A DNA stretch of 24,964 bases from assembly GCF_000485595.1 (NCBI RefSeq), contig NW_014577317.1, positions 195,711 through 220,674 on the forward strand. The letters are read 5' to 3'. Of the stretch, positions 1-8,088 are shown one piece after another. The notes beneath the pieces were generated by a model. It did no database searches and was not told the DNA's origin. It worked only from the letters and a program-made list of their open reading frames with translations. The position numbers and the translations under genes are program-made. This stretch comes from Priapulus caudatus (Eukaryota > Priapulida > Priapulimorpha > Priapulimorphida > Priapulidae). Each line of letters starts with the position of its first letter. Positions within the stretch are counted from its first letter, which is position 1.

Positions 1-445
1 CCAGTGTGTTACATGTAACTTAAGTATGCCACTACCAGTGGCTACTGCCAGTGCATGTGGTAGTGATAGTACGGTGTAGTTTTTGCCTGCGTTAATTAGT
101 TACAGGTGGCAGCTCTCTATTTCAACCTGTAGGCTTGCGTATAGGTAAATGGATGAGTGCTTACCTATTCTGTCTTGCAAATAGTTGTTGCTATACTACG
201 TATCGTACCATCTCGTGGCAACTTTCATAACGATCCCAACGAACATTCCTTCGAGAATGTTTCTGATATTATCCCTGTGCCTTCCACTGTTTCGGCGCGT
301 ATGTGAACACATTTGGGACTAACAGGGTTTACTAGAATCCCACCACTCCACCACAGAGTCACCGCAGTAGACGTGAGATGAGCGCTGTCGCTCCGCGGCA
401 CTTGTTATGAGTTCGACTTTGATTTGTGTGAATTTCTTGTTGCAG
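1..445 (+). other. Probable last intron of the PIG3-like gene
   Basis: This stretch lies upstream of the terminal coding exon of the quinone oxidoreductase-like gene. It ends in a pyrimidine-rich tract and a CAG acceptor at 443-445. I looked for the conserved segment that precedes the last exon in this family and found no such coding in any frame, so the previous exon is outside the window. No repeat or RNA gene is evident here. Confidence 0.5.
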
Positions 446-658
446 TATAAAACCAAGCTGATTCGTAGCTTCGAGGAGGCCGCACTTCCTCTCTTCTCGA
501 CCGGAAGGCTGCGGCCCATCGTAGACACGGTGCTGCCCTTCGGTCAACTCAGTCAGGCTCACAGGATGCTCGAGGAAAACAAAAACTCCGGCAAGGTGGT
601 ACTGATGCTGCGAGCGGACCATGAGCAGACGGGCGACAAGATTGATGCTGACGTGTGA
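446..658 (+). CDS. TP53I3: PIG3-like quinone oxidoreductase, last exon (partial)
   Basis: This is the C-terminal coding exon of a zinc-independent MDR-superfamily quinone oxidoreductase of the PIG3/TP53I3 type, a family that reduces quinones with NADPH. It encodes about 70 residues starting YKTKLIRSFEEAALPLFSTG. It continues with IVDTVLPFGQLSQAHRMLEE and then NKNSGKVVLML, the usual end of the family (an R-P-x-x-D block, an AHxxME-type helix, and a GK(I/V)VL strand). The exon starts after a TTCTTGTTGCAG acceptor in phase 0 and stops with TGA at 656-658. After the conserved VVLML there is a short nonconserved tail ending DKIDADV that overlaps a local tandem duplication. The catalytic and nucleotide-binding parts are off the left edge, so family is clear but exact orthology is not. 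Confidence 0.8.
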   Translation, partial: YKTKLIRSFEEAALPLFSTGRLRPIVDTVLPFGQLSQAHRMLEENKNSGKVVLMLRADHEQTGDKIDADV

Positions 659-748
659 GGGCGAGTACCAGCACAATGCCAGCACAGACAGCCACAAGAT
701 TGATGCTGACGTGTGATGATGTCACATACCAGCACAATGCCAGGACAC
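636..748 (+). repeat. 58-bp tandem duplication across the stop codon
   Basis: Two adjacent copies with a period of 58 bp begin ACAAGATTGATGCTGACGTG at 636 and again at 694. Both also contain a TACCAGCACAATGCCAG block. The first copy supplies the last codons (DKIDADV) and stop of the PIG3-like exon. The second carries the same codons and TGA in the 3' UTR. Confidence 0.85.
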
Positions 749-1240
749 TGAGACCTTTGTGGGGAGTGTGATTGTTGGATTGGCATGAGGGGGCATACAA
801 GAGGCTCTTGGCAACATTTGCCAAACCATTATTCCTATGACTGCACTGTTATGGTGTACACCTCTCTGTTCAAGGGAGTGTACAAAAACATTTTATGAAA
901 TATATAAAGATGATGATGGTGATAGAAAGATGACATAAATACAATATAAAGACATGTTATCTTCTGTTACGTTGCGAATAGCTCACTCTGCAGTGTTAAG
1001 CTGATTAAGTAACTCACCTCCTGCTAGTCACCTTTCGTCGTTTAGCTTTAGTTTATAATGCCTGTCAATAGATGTCACTAGTGCATGATGATTTTACATT
1101 GTCATGTAATGATTGATCACTATAGTTCTCCTTTTTCCATATACTGCCGCAGATAAGGTCTATGTCCCCCTGACCTCTGTTTGACCTGGCTCGTTTAGCT
1201 ATTTCTGACTAATATATATATATATAATATATAAAATATA
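749..1240. other. 3' flank of the PIG3-like gene, no gene seen
   Basis: This is AT-rich noncoding sequence. No canonical AATAAA sits close to the stop. ATATAAA-like hexamers near 898-956 are only weak polyadenylation candidates. A short (TA)n tract lies near 1211-1240. Confidence 0.4.
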
Positions 1241-1306
1241 TAGGGTTAAGGTTAGGGTTACAGGGCCGGCGGAGCCGGTCCGGCTAGTCCGGCCATGGCC
1301 GGACCA
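1241..1306. repeat. Degenerate telomere-like repeats next to a GC-rich palindrome
   Basis: The sequence AGGGTTAAGGTTAGGGTTAC at about 1241-1260 is a degenerate TTAGGG array. It is followed directly by a CCGG-rich block containing the perfect 16-nt palindrome TCCGGCCATGGCCGGA at about 1290-1305. It is probably a piece of a transposon or satellite. I could not find matching ends for it. Confidence 0.5.
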
Positions 1307-1400
1307 ATAATTTTTCCAATCATGATTGTTTTGAAGCACGCATTTTCGTTATGCACAGGCTGGATCTACAGTTATTGTAATCCTGAGCATATCTGAAATC

Positions 1401-1594
1401 CAGGGGCGTGTACAAGGGGGGGGGGTCCAGGGGCCCGTTCGGGACCCCCCCCCCTGCTCGCGCAGAAAACGCATCTAAGGGGTCTAATTTCAAAAATGTT
1501 TCTGGGGAGGGCCCCAAAACCCCCTTCGCGTGCTCTCAAGTTTTGGTTACGGTTAGACCCCCCCCCCCCGGTACAAATCCTGTACACGCCCCTG
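1401..1594. mobile_element. hAT-like MITE, 194 bp
   Basis: Perfect 14-bp terminal inverted repeats, CAGGGGCGTGTACA (1401-1414) and TGTACACGCCCCTG (1581-1594), enclose 166 bp with long poly-G and poly-C runs. The CAGGGGCG end is typical of hAT-type MITEs. The 8-mer CTGAAATC occurs just before the left end (1393-1400) and at 1592-1599, overlapping the last three bases of the right end. That fits an 8-bp target duplication with an ambiguous boundary. It has no coding capacity. Confidence 0.65.
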
Positions 1595-1779
1595 AAATCA
1601 CATATAGTTTATGTATACACGCATATATACTACTACATGACTATAGTACCGGTAATAAACTGAAGAATGTTTATAAGACGACATGTGTTGATCTCTTTAA
1701 TTGCTGATACTGTACCAGAAACGATCGTCTGCATGCTGCTCGGCCATTGTGAGCGTCATTGTTTATATCCGTTCAAGCG

Positions 1780-2218
1780 TTTAATCGAGATCATCCTAGA
1801 CATTACAAGTTCAAAGTTGCAGATAGCAATGAAAACCGTGCCTACATTAAAAAGCCATGTATCCGTTGTGGCAGAGACTTTGATCTTTTCTATGAAAAGG
1901 TGTTGTTAGCCAAGACTGATCTGGGTGAAGATGTTGTAGCTCACCCTGTACTTCCCCGGGCAAAAAAGGCACCACGGCGATTTCAAGTTGGTAATGCTCC
2001 ACCTGAATATCACCTGATATCATGCATCCCCAAAAGAACTACATGATCGACAGGAGTATTTTAATTCCATTGATATGCTTGTCAGCTCTATCATACGGCG
2101 TTTTGACAAAGAAAGATTCAAAATATATCGTTGACTCGAGAACGTGATCGTGCTTTCATGCAATGGGGTTGAATGCGACACACTTATCAACAAAATCTGT
2201 ACATTCTACGGAACGGAT
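1780..2218 (+). pseudogene. Decayed hAT-type transposase C-terminal fragment
   Basis: Two reading frames joined by a frameshift near 2030 give a protein resembling the hAT-derived DUF4371/ZMYM1-like transposase family. The first segment reads ...CGRDFDLFYEKVLLAKTDLG... followed by PVLPRAKKAPRRFQVG. The second reads QEYFNSIDMLVSSIIRRFDK and then a KIYR-stop-LENV segment ending CTFYGTD. The E-Y-F(Y)...D...I..RFD...KIY..LEN pattern matches the C-terminal region of that family as I know it. An in-frame TGA after KIYR and the frameshift show it is nonfunctional. The 3' end runs directly into dispersed repeat unit C, so both may come from the same element. The family call is from memory of the motif, not a search. 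Confidence 0.6.
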
Positions 2219-2449
2219 CCAGAGAGACATGATACAAGATTGCGTGGCACAGCTTTGCTGTAGATCCTGAGCGCTGCGCGCGGATGAGATCGGCGCGAGT
2301 TCCGCGGGATATGCGCACGCGACGCGCGGAATGTTCAAGTTTCAAAGCGCTCCCGCAGTGGAGACGGTGCGCGAAATTGAGGCCCCGGCGCACGTCTCCA
2401 CAGCGGTCAGCGGCGACGATGGTCTGTTCGTTTTAGAAGATGACAATGG
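2218..2449 (+). repeat. Dispersed repeat, copy C (truncated)
   Basis: This is the most diverged of three related copies (see 4364-4998 and 5610-6313). It begins TCCAGAGAGACATGATACAAG and contains the conserved hairpin at 2358-2401, arms GTGGAGACGGTGCGC and GCGCACGTCTCCAC with one extra base in the left arm. It breaks off after TTTTAGAAGATGACAATG, close to the start of the GT microsatellite. Unlike copies A and B it is attached upstream to transposase-like coding sequence. Confidence 0.8.
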
Positions 2450-2487
2450 GATGTCCACACACTACCATAAAAAGTAGTGGCGCTGCT

Positions 2488-2838
2488 CGTGTGTGTGCGC
2501 GTGTGTGTGTGTGCGCGTGCGTGTGTGCGTGTGTGGGTGCGTGTGTGCGCGTGTGCGCGCGTGTGTGTGTGCGCGCGCGCGGTGTGTGTGTGTGTGGTAT
2601 GTGTATGTGTGTGTGTGCGTGTGTGTGTGTGGGTGTGTGTGTGGTAGTGTCGTGTGTGTGCGTGTGGTATGTGTCTGTGTGTGTGTGACGTGTGTCTGTG
2701 CTGGCGCTGCGCGCGTGTGGGTGTCGTGTGTGCGTGTGCGTGTGCGTGTGCGTGTGCGTGTGCGTGTGTGTGTGTCACGCACACGCACACACACGCACAC
2801 ACGCACGCAGACACACACACGCACGCACACGCACACGT
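2488..2838. repeat. GT/GC microsatellite switching to CA strand
   Basis: About 290 bp of (GT)n interspersed with GC dinucleotides switches strand at about 2775-2776 to some 60 bp of (CA)n with ACGC units. The two parts face each other, so the DNA around the switch is an imperfect palindrome of alternating purine and pyrimidine. Every open frame across this stretch is low-complexity and not a gene. Confidence 0.9.
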
Positions 2839-2907
2839 ATATATGTATATATTGTTCTCAGTCCTGGACGTACGTCCAAAACTTACCGTGTAAACAGATT
2901 CACCGTT

Positions 2908-2963
2908 GCGTCCTAGACGTACGTGCAAATCTGATAAGTCCTGGGACGCTACGTCTAGGACGC
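2908..2963. repeat. 14-bp perfect inverted repeat
   Basis: GCGTCCTAGACGTA (2908-2921) and TACGTCTAGGACGC (2950-2963) are perfect reverse complements separated by 28 bp. A related GTCCTGGACGTACGTCC sits just upstream, near 2860. It may be the remains of a small inverted-repeat element. Confidence 0.6.
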
Positions 2964-4363
2964 ATCGTGTAAATTAGGCCTTCACACAAGAAAATCGGTT
3001 CGAACCCCCATGCTGGCTGTATTCACAAGGTCATCGCAATTATAATCGCCTCGCAGCTGTATACGAAAAACCTTCTTTCGATTTCTGTTTACGTTGGTGC
3101 AACGCTTAGTTTACGTTTCAGCTATAACCTCAGGGCTAAATATCAAATTAGAAACTTACTTATACGGAGTTCGAATCACCCTGGTTAATATAGAATCGAG
3201 TGTCTGTGTGTGGATAATTAACGTGGAATATAGTAGTCATGGTTTTGTCAGGTACTGTTACGAATAAATACACATTGCTGGTACCTGTAATTAGTAAGCG
3301 TTTATACATACGCATCGTTCATCCCTAACAGATAGCATAACACGCTAGCTTCTATGTCGCTTATATTTAAGTTATATTAATGCTACAATTCTACAACATC
3401 TGAAAGTACACGAAAACAGAAAAAACAAAACCAATAAGCTGCAAACTATCATAAACTGTCTACTGTGAGTATGTAATATAACTACGTGAACAAACTCTGT
3501 AGCGCGCCTCCTACTTAGTACTAGAGAATTAAGTAGAGTATAGTATTAGTCAGAAGATAGGTAACAACACGGTTGAAATCGGAACCCGAACAATTCTATC
3601 CGACTCTTCTTTCTATAAATGCACGTTAGGTAGCACATGCTGCTGAGTCGATCTGCTCTGCTATACATGCTTCAAGTCTGACGTCATGATCCCAAACATC
3701 ACAGAATGGGGGGGGGGGGGGGTAATGACCGACGCTCAGACATACGGCTGGTGGTTTTCCACATAACGGCTAGTCGGCATTAACTCAGTGTAAAAACAAG
3801 CATCAATCATCCGCGTACTAACATGGCTACGAAAATGACAGTGATAAGATAGACTGCTGCGCACGATAACTCGGCGAAGAATCTTTGGCTACTACTAAGA
3901 GTGATAGTTAACTGCGCAGCGTGAACTGTGCTGACTCGGTGGCCCAGTCTAAACCCGAGTCGTCCGGAATATCTCTGGCGAAATGCGTCCCAGCAGTGAG
4001 AGACCTCGTGGCGGCCATCCAGGCGGAGGCGCGAATACAGCACGTAGCATATTCAGGGAGCGTCAAAATTCAATACAATTGAAGAATCACCTTTCTATTA
4101 TACGAAAAGCGTAAGGCCTGCGAAGCAAAAAAAATGACCAATTACGACATGTGGATTTATCTGCGCGCCTACGTGCCAACAGTCGAAAAGCTCTCGCAAG
4201 CGCCAGAAGCTGCTAAATGTACCCGATTCTCGGACTTCTGCTATACCCAGTTAGGGCATTACGTATATAGTCAGTACAATGCTTGGCAGCGATTTGTCTC
4301 TAATGGCACCACCAGGTGTTGCTGGTATCGCGCTTTCGCGCGGTTTATCCGGCTTGGCAGACT
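2964..4363. other. Gene-free stretch
   Basis: I see no protein or RNA gene here. A run of 14 G lies at about 3709-3722. Two TTCGAA-containing sites (near 2998 and 3168) resemble tRNA T-arms but lack matching stems. Open frames at 3807-4043 and 4134-4379 have no recognisable motifs or splice context. Confidence 0.4.
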
Positions 4364-4998
4364 GTCCAGAGAGACATGACGTTACAAGGTCGCTTGCGTT
4401 GCACAGGCGTAGATCAATGGAGGCGCTGAGCGCGCGCCGACGACGGACGCTGTTCCGCCGATATGCGCACGCGACCGGCGGGGATGTTCAAGTATGAAGC
4501 GCTGTCCGCAGTGGAGACGTGCGCCAAATTCGAGGCCCGGCCGCACGTCTCCACAGCGGTCAGCGGGATGGTCTGTAGTTTTAGAAGATGACAATGATTA
4601 TATGGCGATATTCTAGAATGTTGAGATTATAACAGTCACTAACAGTCGAAGAGCCTGGTCGGTTTAGCCCCACATTAGCTGAATCAAAAAGATTAGAATT
4701 TAAATTGAACATAACAAATATACAATGGTTATATAAATTTCCACAAACAAAGAAAGATTTTTGCATCATTCCTAGTTGATATACGTATATTGATTATGAT
4801 TCCTTGATATTTCGTGATACCTAAGCCTAGGCTAAGGTCCCTAGGCTAAAGTGGATTTGCACCGGTTAACATAACGTTATGATAAGAGTCCGAACTGAAA
4901 AATGTAGGTTAAGGAAAATAATGATTATGGGCAAGAGCAAAAAATCATACTATAGAAGCAAGAGTGAAATTATGCGAATACGGTACACAGTTTTACCT
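4364..4998 (+). repeat. Dispersed repeat, copy A
   Basis: This copy aligns along its length with 5610-6313. It runs from GTCCAGAGAGACATGA to ACACAGTTTTACCT. It carries the hairpin at 4511-4554, with one inserted base in the right arm (GGCCGCACGTCTCC). It lacks about 85 bp present in copy B after the GATTATAA motif. No intact reading frame spans it. Confidence 0.85.
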
Positions 4999-5609
4999 TT
5001 CTTCCTAAATAACAGTAATTTTGCACACTGGAGAGATAGTGATCGCTAGGGACGGCCCTGATTGCGCTTTAATTTTATCTCTTATATTTATTTTATTATT
5101 TTTATGATCCAGGAGATGGCCGCTGTGGCATGTAACATTGACTAGGCGTCTGGGCCAAGGAGTTAAATATAACTCCTTATATTTAGCTCCTTGGTTTGGG
5201 CTAGGCGTTAACGCGTTGACCCTATGTAAACCGACATGTTGGAACTGGGCTGGCACCGCATGTGTCTGGAAAATAGGCAGATAAGAGATAAGCCCTCGGC
5301 TCAGAACCGCCGTGCCGCCGTACGCGCCGTATAAGGAATAATGGGCGGGGCTTACGGTCTCACTAAAATGCGGATTTACGAGGAAATTCGAGGGCGCAGC
5401 GGTGCTAATAGCACGTAATTTTGTTAACGAGCCTTAGCTATCGATTAAGACAATTCGCGAGTAGATTGATGCGGCAGAACGTGAGATCGGCGATTCGCTC
5501 GAAAATGCAGTAGATGTACTTTTTTGGATGAGGGGGTTGGGCGCGATGCCTGTGTTTTAGCGTGGCACTGCGTGCCAATCATCGGGTTGACCCATCACAC
5601 GCCCGTCAC
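4999..5609. other. Spacer between repeat copies A and B
   Basis: No gene is seen. A 40-bp hairpin occurs at 5155-5194. The rest is unremarkable AT-rich sequence with a short GC-rich stretch near 5300-5350. Confidence 0.4.
5155..5194. repeat. Hairpin, 18-bp arms
   Basis: CCAAGGAGTTAAATATAA is followed by a near-perfect reverse complement ending TATATTTAGCTCCTTGG, with one mismatch and almost no loop. Partial direct repeats of an AGGCGT motif lie on each side. It could be a tiny foldback element. Confidence 0.6.
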
Positions 5610-6313
5610 GTCCAGAGAGACATGATACAAGGTTGCGTTGCACAGGCTGTTGATCATGAGGCGCCGAGCAGCGCCGACGAACGCGCTGTTCCGCGGGATA
5701 TGCGCACGGGCCGACGCGGCGGATGTTCAAGTATGAAGCGCGCTGTCCGCAGTGGAGACGTGCGCCAAATTCGAGGCCCGGCGCACGTCTCCACAGCGGT
5801 CAGCGGATGGTCTGTAGTTTTAGAAGATGACAATGATTATATGGACGATATTCTAGAAATTGGAGATTATAAAACAGTAAAAATATCGCTCAGTCATGCT
5901 CCAGATTAGCCACAAGTTCCATTCTCTCTCAACACTACATCGGCTAGCTACTGTTCCTACGACGTGTACTAACAGTCGGAGAGCCTGGTCGGTTTAGCCC
6001 CACATTAGCTGAATCAAAAAGATTAGAATTTAATATGAACAAAAGAAATAGAATGGTTATATAAAATTCACAAACAAAGAACGATTTTTGCATCATTCCT
6101 TGATATACGTATATTGATATGATTCATTGATATTTCGTGATACCTAAGGCTAAGGCGCCTAAAGTGGATTTGCACCGGTTATAACGTTATGATAAGAGTC
6201 CGAACTGAAAAATGTAGGTTAAGGGAAATAATGATTATGGGCAAAAGAGCCAAAATTGTGGAAATGATACTAGAGAAGCAAGAGTGAAATTATGCGAATA
6301 CACAGTTTTACCT
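5610..6313 (+). repeat. Dispersed repeat, copy B (longest)
   Basis: This is the most complete copy, about 700 bp. A 115-codon open frame lies across its 5' half (5562-5909), but the other copies do not conserve it, so I do not call a gene. The right half is AT-rich. No clear terminal inverted repeats are visible, and copies A and B are direct, head-to-tail, about 1.25 kb apart. Confidence 0.85.
5752..5794. repeat. Perfect 15-bp hairpin in copy B
   Basis: GTGGAGACGTGCGCC (5752-5766) and GGCGCACGTCTCCAC (5780-5794) are perfect reverse complements around a 13-nt loop. The same structure recurs in copies A and C with small changes. Confidence 0.9.
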
Positions 6314-7195
6314 ATTCTGTAAACGTTTTTATTGTGATATCAGTTACTCATTAGAAAATTTATAATGAAATACATCATTATATTTAAAGGCAATACTTTA
6401 TTTTTGTTATTTTGTCACAAAGCCATTAATTTCTGCAGTTGAGCAAATATATCTTGTACCATAAACATGATCTTGATATGTGTTACGTTTTTCATGTTGC
6501 TTCATAATCCCATAGATATATACAACACATGGATATATGATCATCCTAACTCGCATAGGATATCCAACATCACATAGGATATGATATCATAATCCTAACT
6601 CTGAGAATCATATTTATTACATAAATGAAGTTGACCAGGTAGCGTCACCTACTGTTGGAAAAGCTGGATGATTCCTATATGCAGGGGGCGATCAGAGCAT
6701 CTGACACCCCTTATGGGAAACGCCGCCCCCCCCCCTTCTAAGTCTTCCCCTTGTGCTAGCTAGCGAAATTGATACGTTGTATCATGTTCTACCTGACTAC
6801 CATCTCTATCAAGGTGTCTGACAAGTTCACTGGTGCTACACCTAATCCAATCTTATAGTATGCAACTATATATATATACAATATTATGCATGCAACAAAA
6901 CAGTGCTGATAACAGCACATCAGTAAATATGCTTCATAATACACAGAATGGAATCAATTATTGTTTTAACTTCATCATGTCTGTAAAAAATATTTATCTG
7001 TGATCAATGTTAATAAAATTTTCTTTGCAATTGTAACACTTAGTAATAATGTCCCATTATCCACAGAGGCATATATATATATATATATATATGTCTTATG
7101 CAGTCATGTGACATGCAATGGCTTAATAGAAGTAATCATTTAAATCTCCACATAAAAAGGTCACCCCCCCCCCAATTTATACTGTAAATAAATCA
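6314..7195. other. Gene-free AT-rich stretch
   Basis: No coding or RNA gene is recognised. Poly-C runs lie near 6725-6735 and 7164-7173, and a (TA)n microsatellite lies at about 7071-7092. Confidence 0.4.
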
Positions 7196-7318
7196 GTGTT
7201 TTACCATAGACTAAAAACCATTATTTACACAACAAAATCACAACCTAACCTTTGGCATATTACGATTAACACTACAAAACGTTTCTCATTAAAAGCCGAG
7301 CCTTCGCAACACCACGGG

Positions 7319-7383
7319 CTGCCTCCTTCCCTCAGACTGCCTCCTTCCCTCAGACTGCCTCCTTCCCTCAGACTGCCTCCTCG
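7319..7383. repeat. 18-bp minisatellite, about 3.5 copies
   Basis: The unit CTGCCTCCTTCCCTCAGA repeats exactly at 7319, 7337 and 7355, with a partial fourth copy. It sits just left of the MITE at 7407. Confidence 0.9.
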
Positions 7384-7406
7384 CACCTTACAGTAGTTAC
7401 GCTCAA

Positions 7407-7630
7407 GGGGTCGTTGTCGTATCAGGTACTACAGATATGTAACCGAGGTACATATATGTATACACAAAGTGTACCAGACTTGTACTACAGGAGTGTACCC
7501 TAACCCTAACCCTAGCCCTAACACTAACCCTAACCCTAAACATACCTCATATAAAAATACAAACATAATACTAAACGACCTAAAACTACCTCGGGCACAT
7601 ATCTGTAGTACCTGATATGACAACGACCCC
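7407..7630. mobile_element. MITE with 44-bp inverted ends and telomere-like core
   Basis: Terminal inverted repeats of 44 bp with three mismatches start GGGGTCGTTGTC on the left and end GACAACGACCCC on the right. The 224-bp element has an internal degenerate CCCTAA array at about 7498-7540. A 10-bp direct repeat CAGTAGTTAC flanks it at 7391-7400 and 7636-7645, separated from the ends by 6 and 5 bases, and may mark the target duplication. It has no coding capacity. The superfamily is not assigned. Confidence 0.8.
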
Positions 7631-7645
7631 ATCTGCAGTAGTTAC

Positions 7646-8088
7646 CGCCACCCACGCTGGCTATCGGTTCATCTCGGCACTTCCTGCGCTCCGAGTGCAA
7701 GCCTAGTACATTGACCATTTGCCATGGTTAAGGTTACTCTTTAAACCAACGTGAAGCCACCATGCGCTCACCAGCGCTCCTACCCCCCCCCTCCCAACCG
7801 TCTGCACGCTGCATACGCATAGGTAGAGGAAAGCACGGAAGACTAGTAACGTTAGACGTACCGTACGCCCGTAGCGCCGGCAGAGGCATTTCTTTAGTTC
7901 ATATTATTATCTGACGATGCAGATTGGGTGATGCTTGTGACTGTATGAACCGGGCGAATGTCCCAATGCAAAAATCACACGTGCAGGCACTTCAGGGGCT
8001 ATTCTAATCCCAGTGTGACTGGAACCCTCACCTACTAATACTGTGTTGCAGTAGCACCTTGCGTTGGTCCGAGTACGCGCGAGGAAAG
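7646..8088 (-). other. 3' flank of PEX5
   Basis: This is the sequence downstream of the PEX5 stop on the minus strand. I found no canonical AATAAA on that strand close to the stop, so the 3' UTR end is undefined. No other feature is seen apart from a short poly-C run near 7783. Confidence 0.4.

Noticed and set aside
2407-2972. Long overlapping open frames across the GT/CA tract
   Set aside because: The translations are Cys-Val and His-Thr repeats produced by the microsatellite, with no start context or conserved domain.
2990-3180. tRNA-like T-arms (GGTTCGAACC and GAGTTCGAATC)
   Set aside because: The flanking bases cannot form the T-stem, acceptor, D or anticodon arms.
4134-4379. 81-codon plus-strand open frame
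   Set aside because: It has no recognisable domain or splice or promoter context, and its end runs into dispersed repeat copy A.
5562-5909. 115-codon frame in repeat copy B
   Set aside because: Copies A and C break the frame, and the length differences between copies are not multiples of three.
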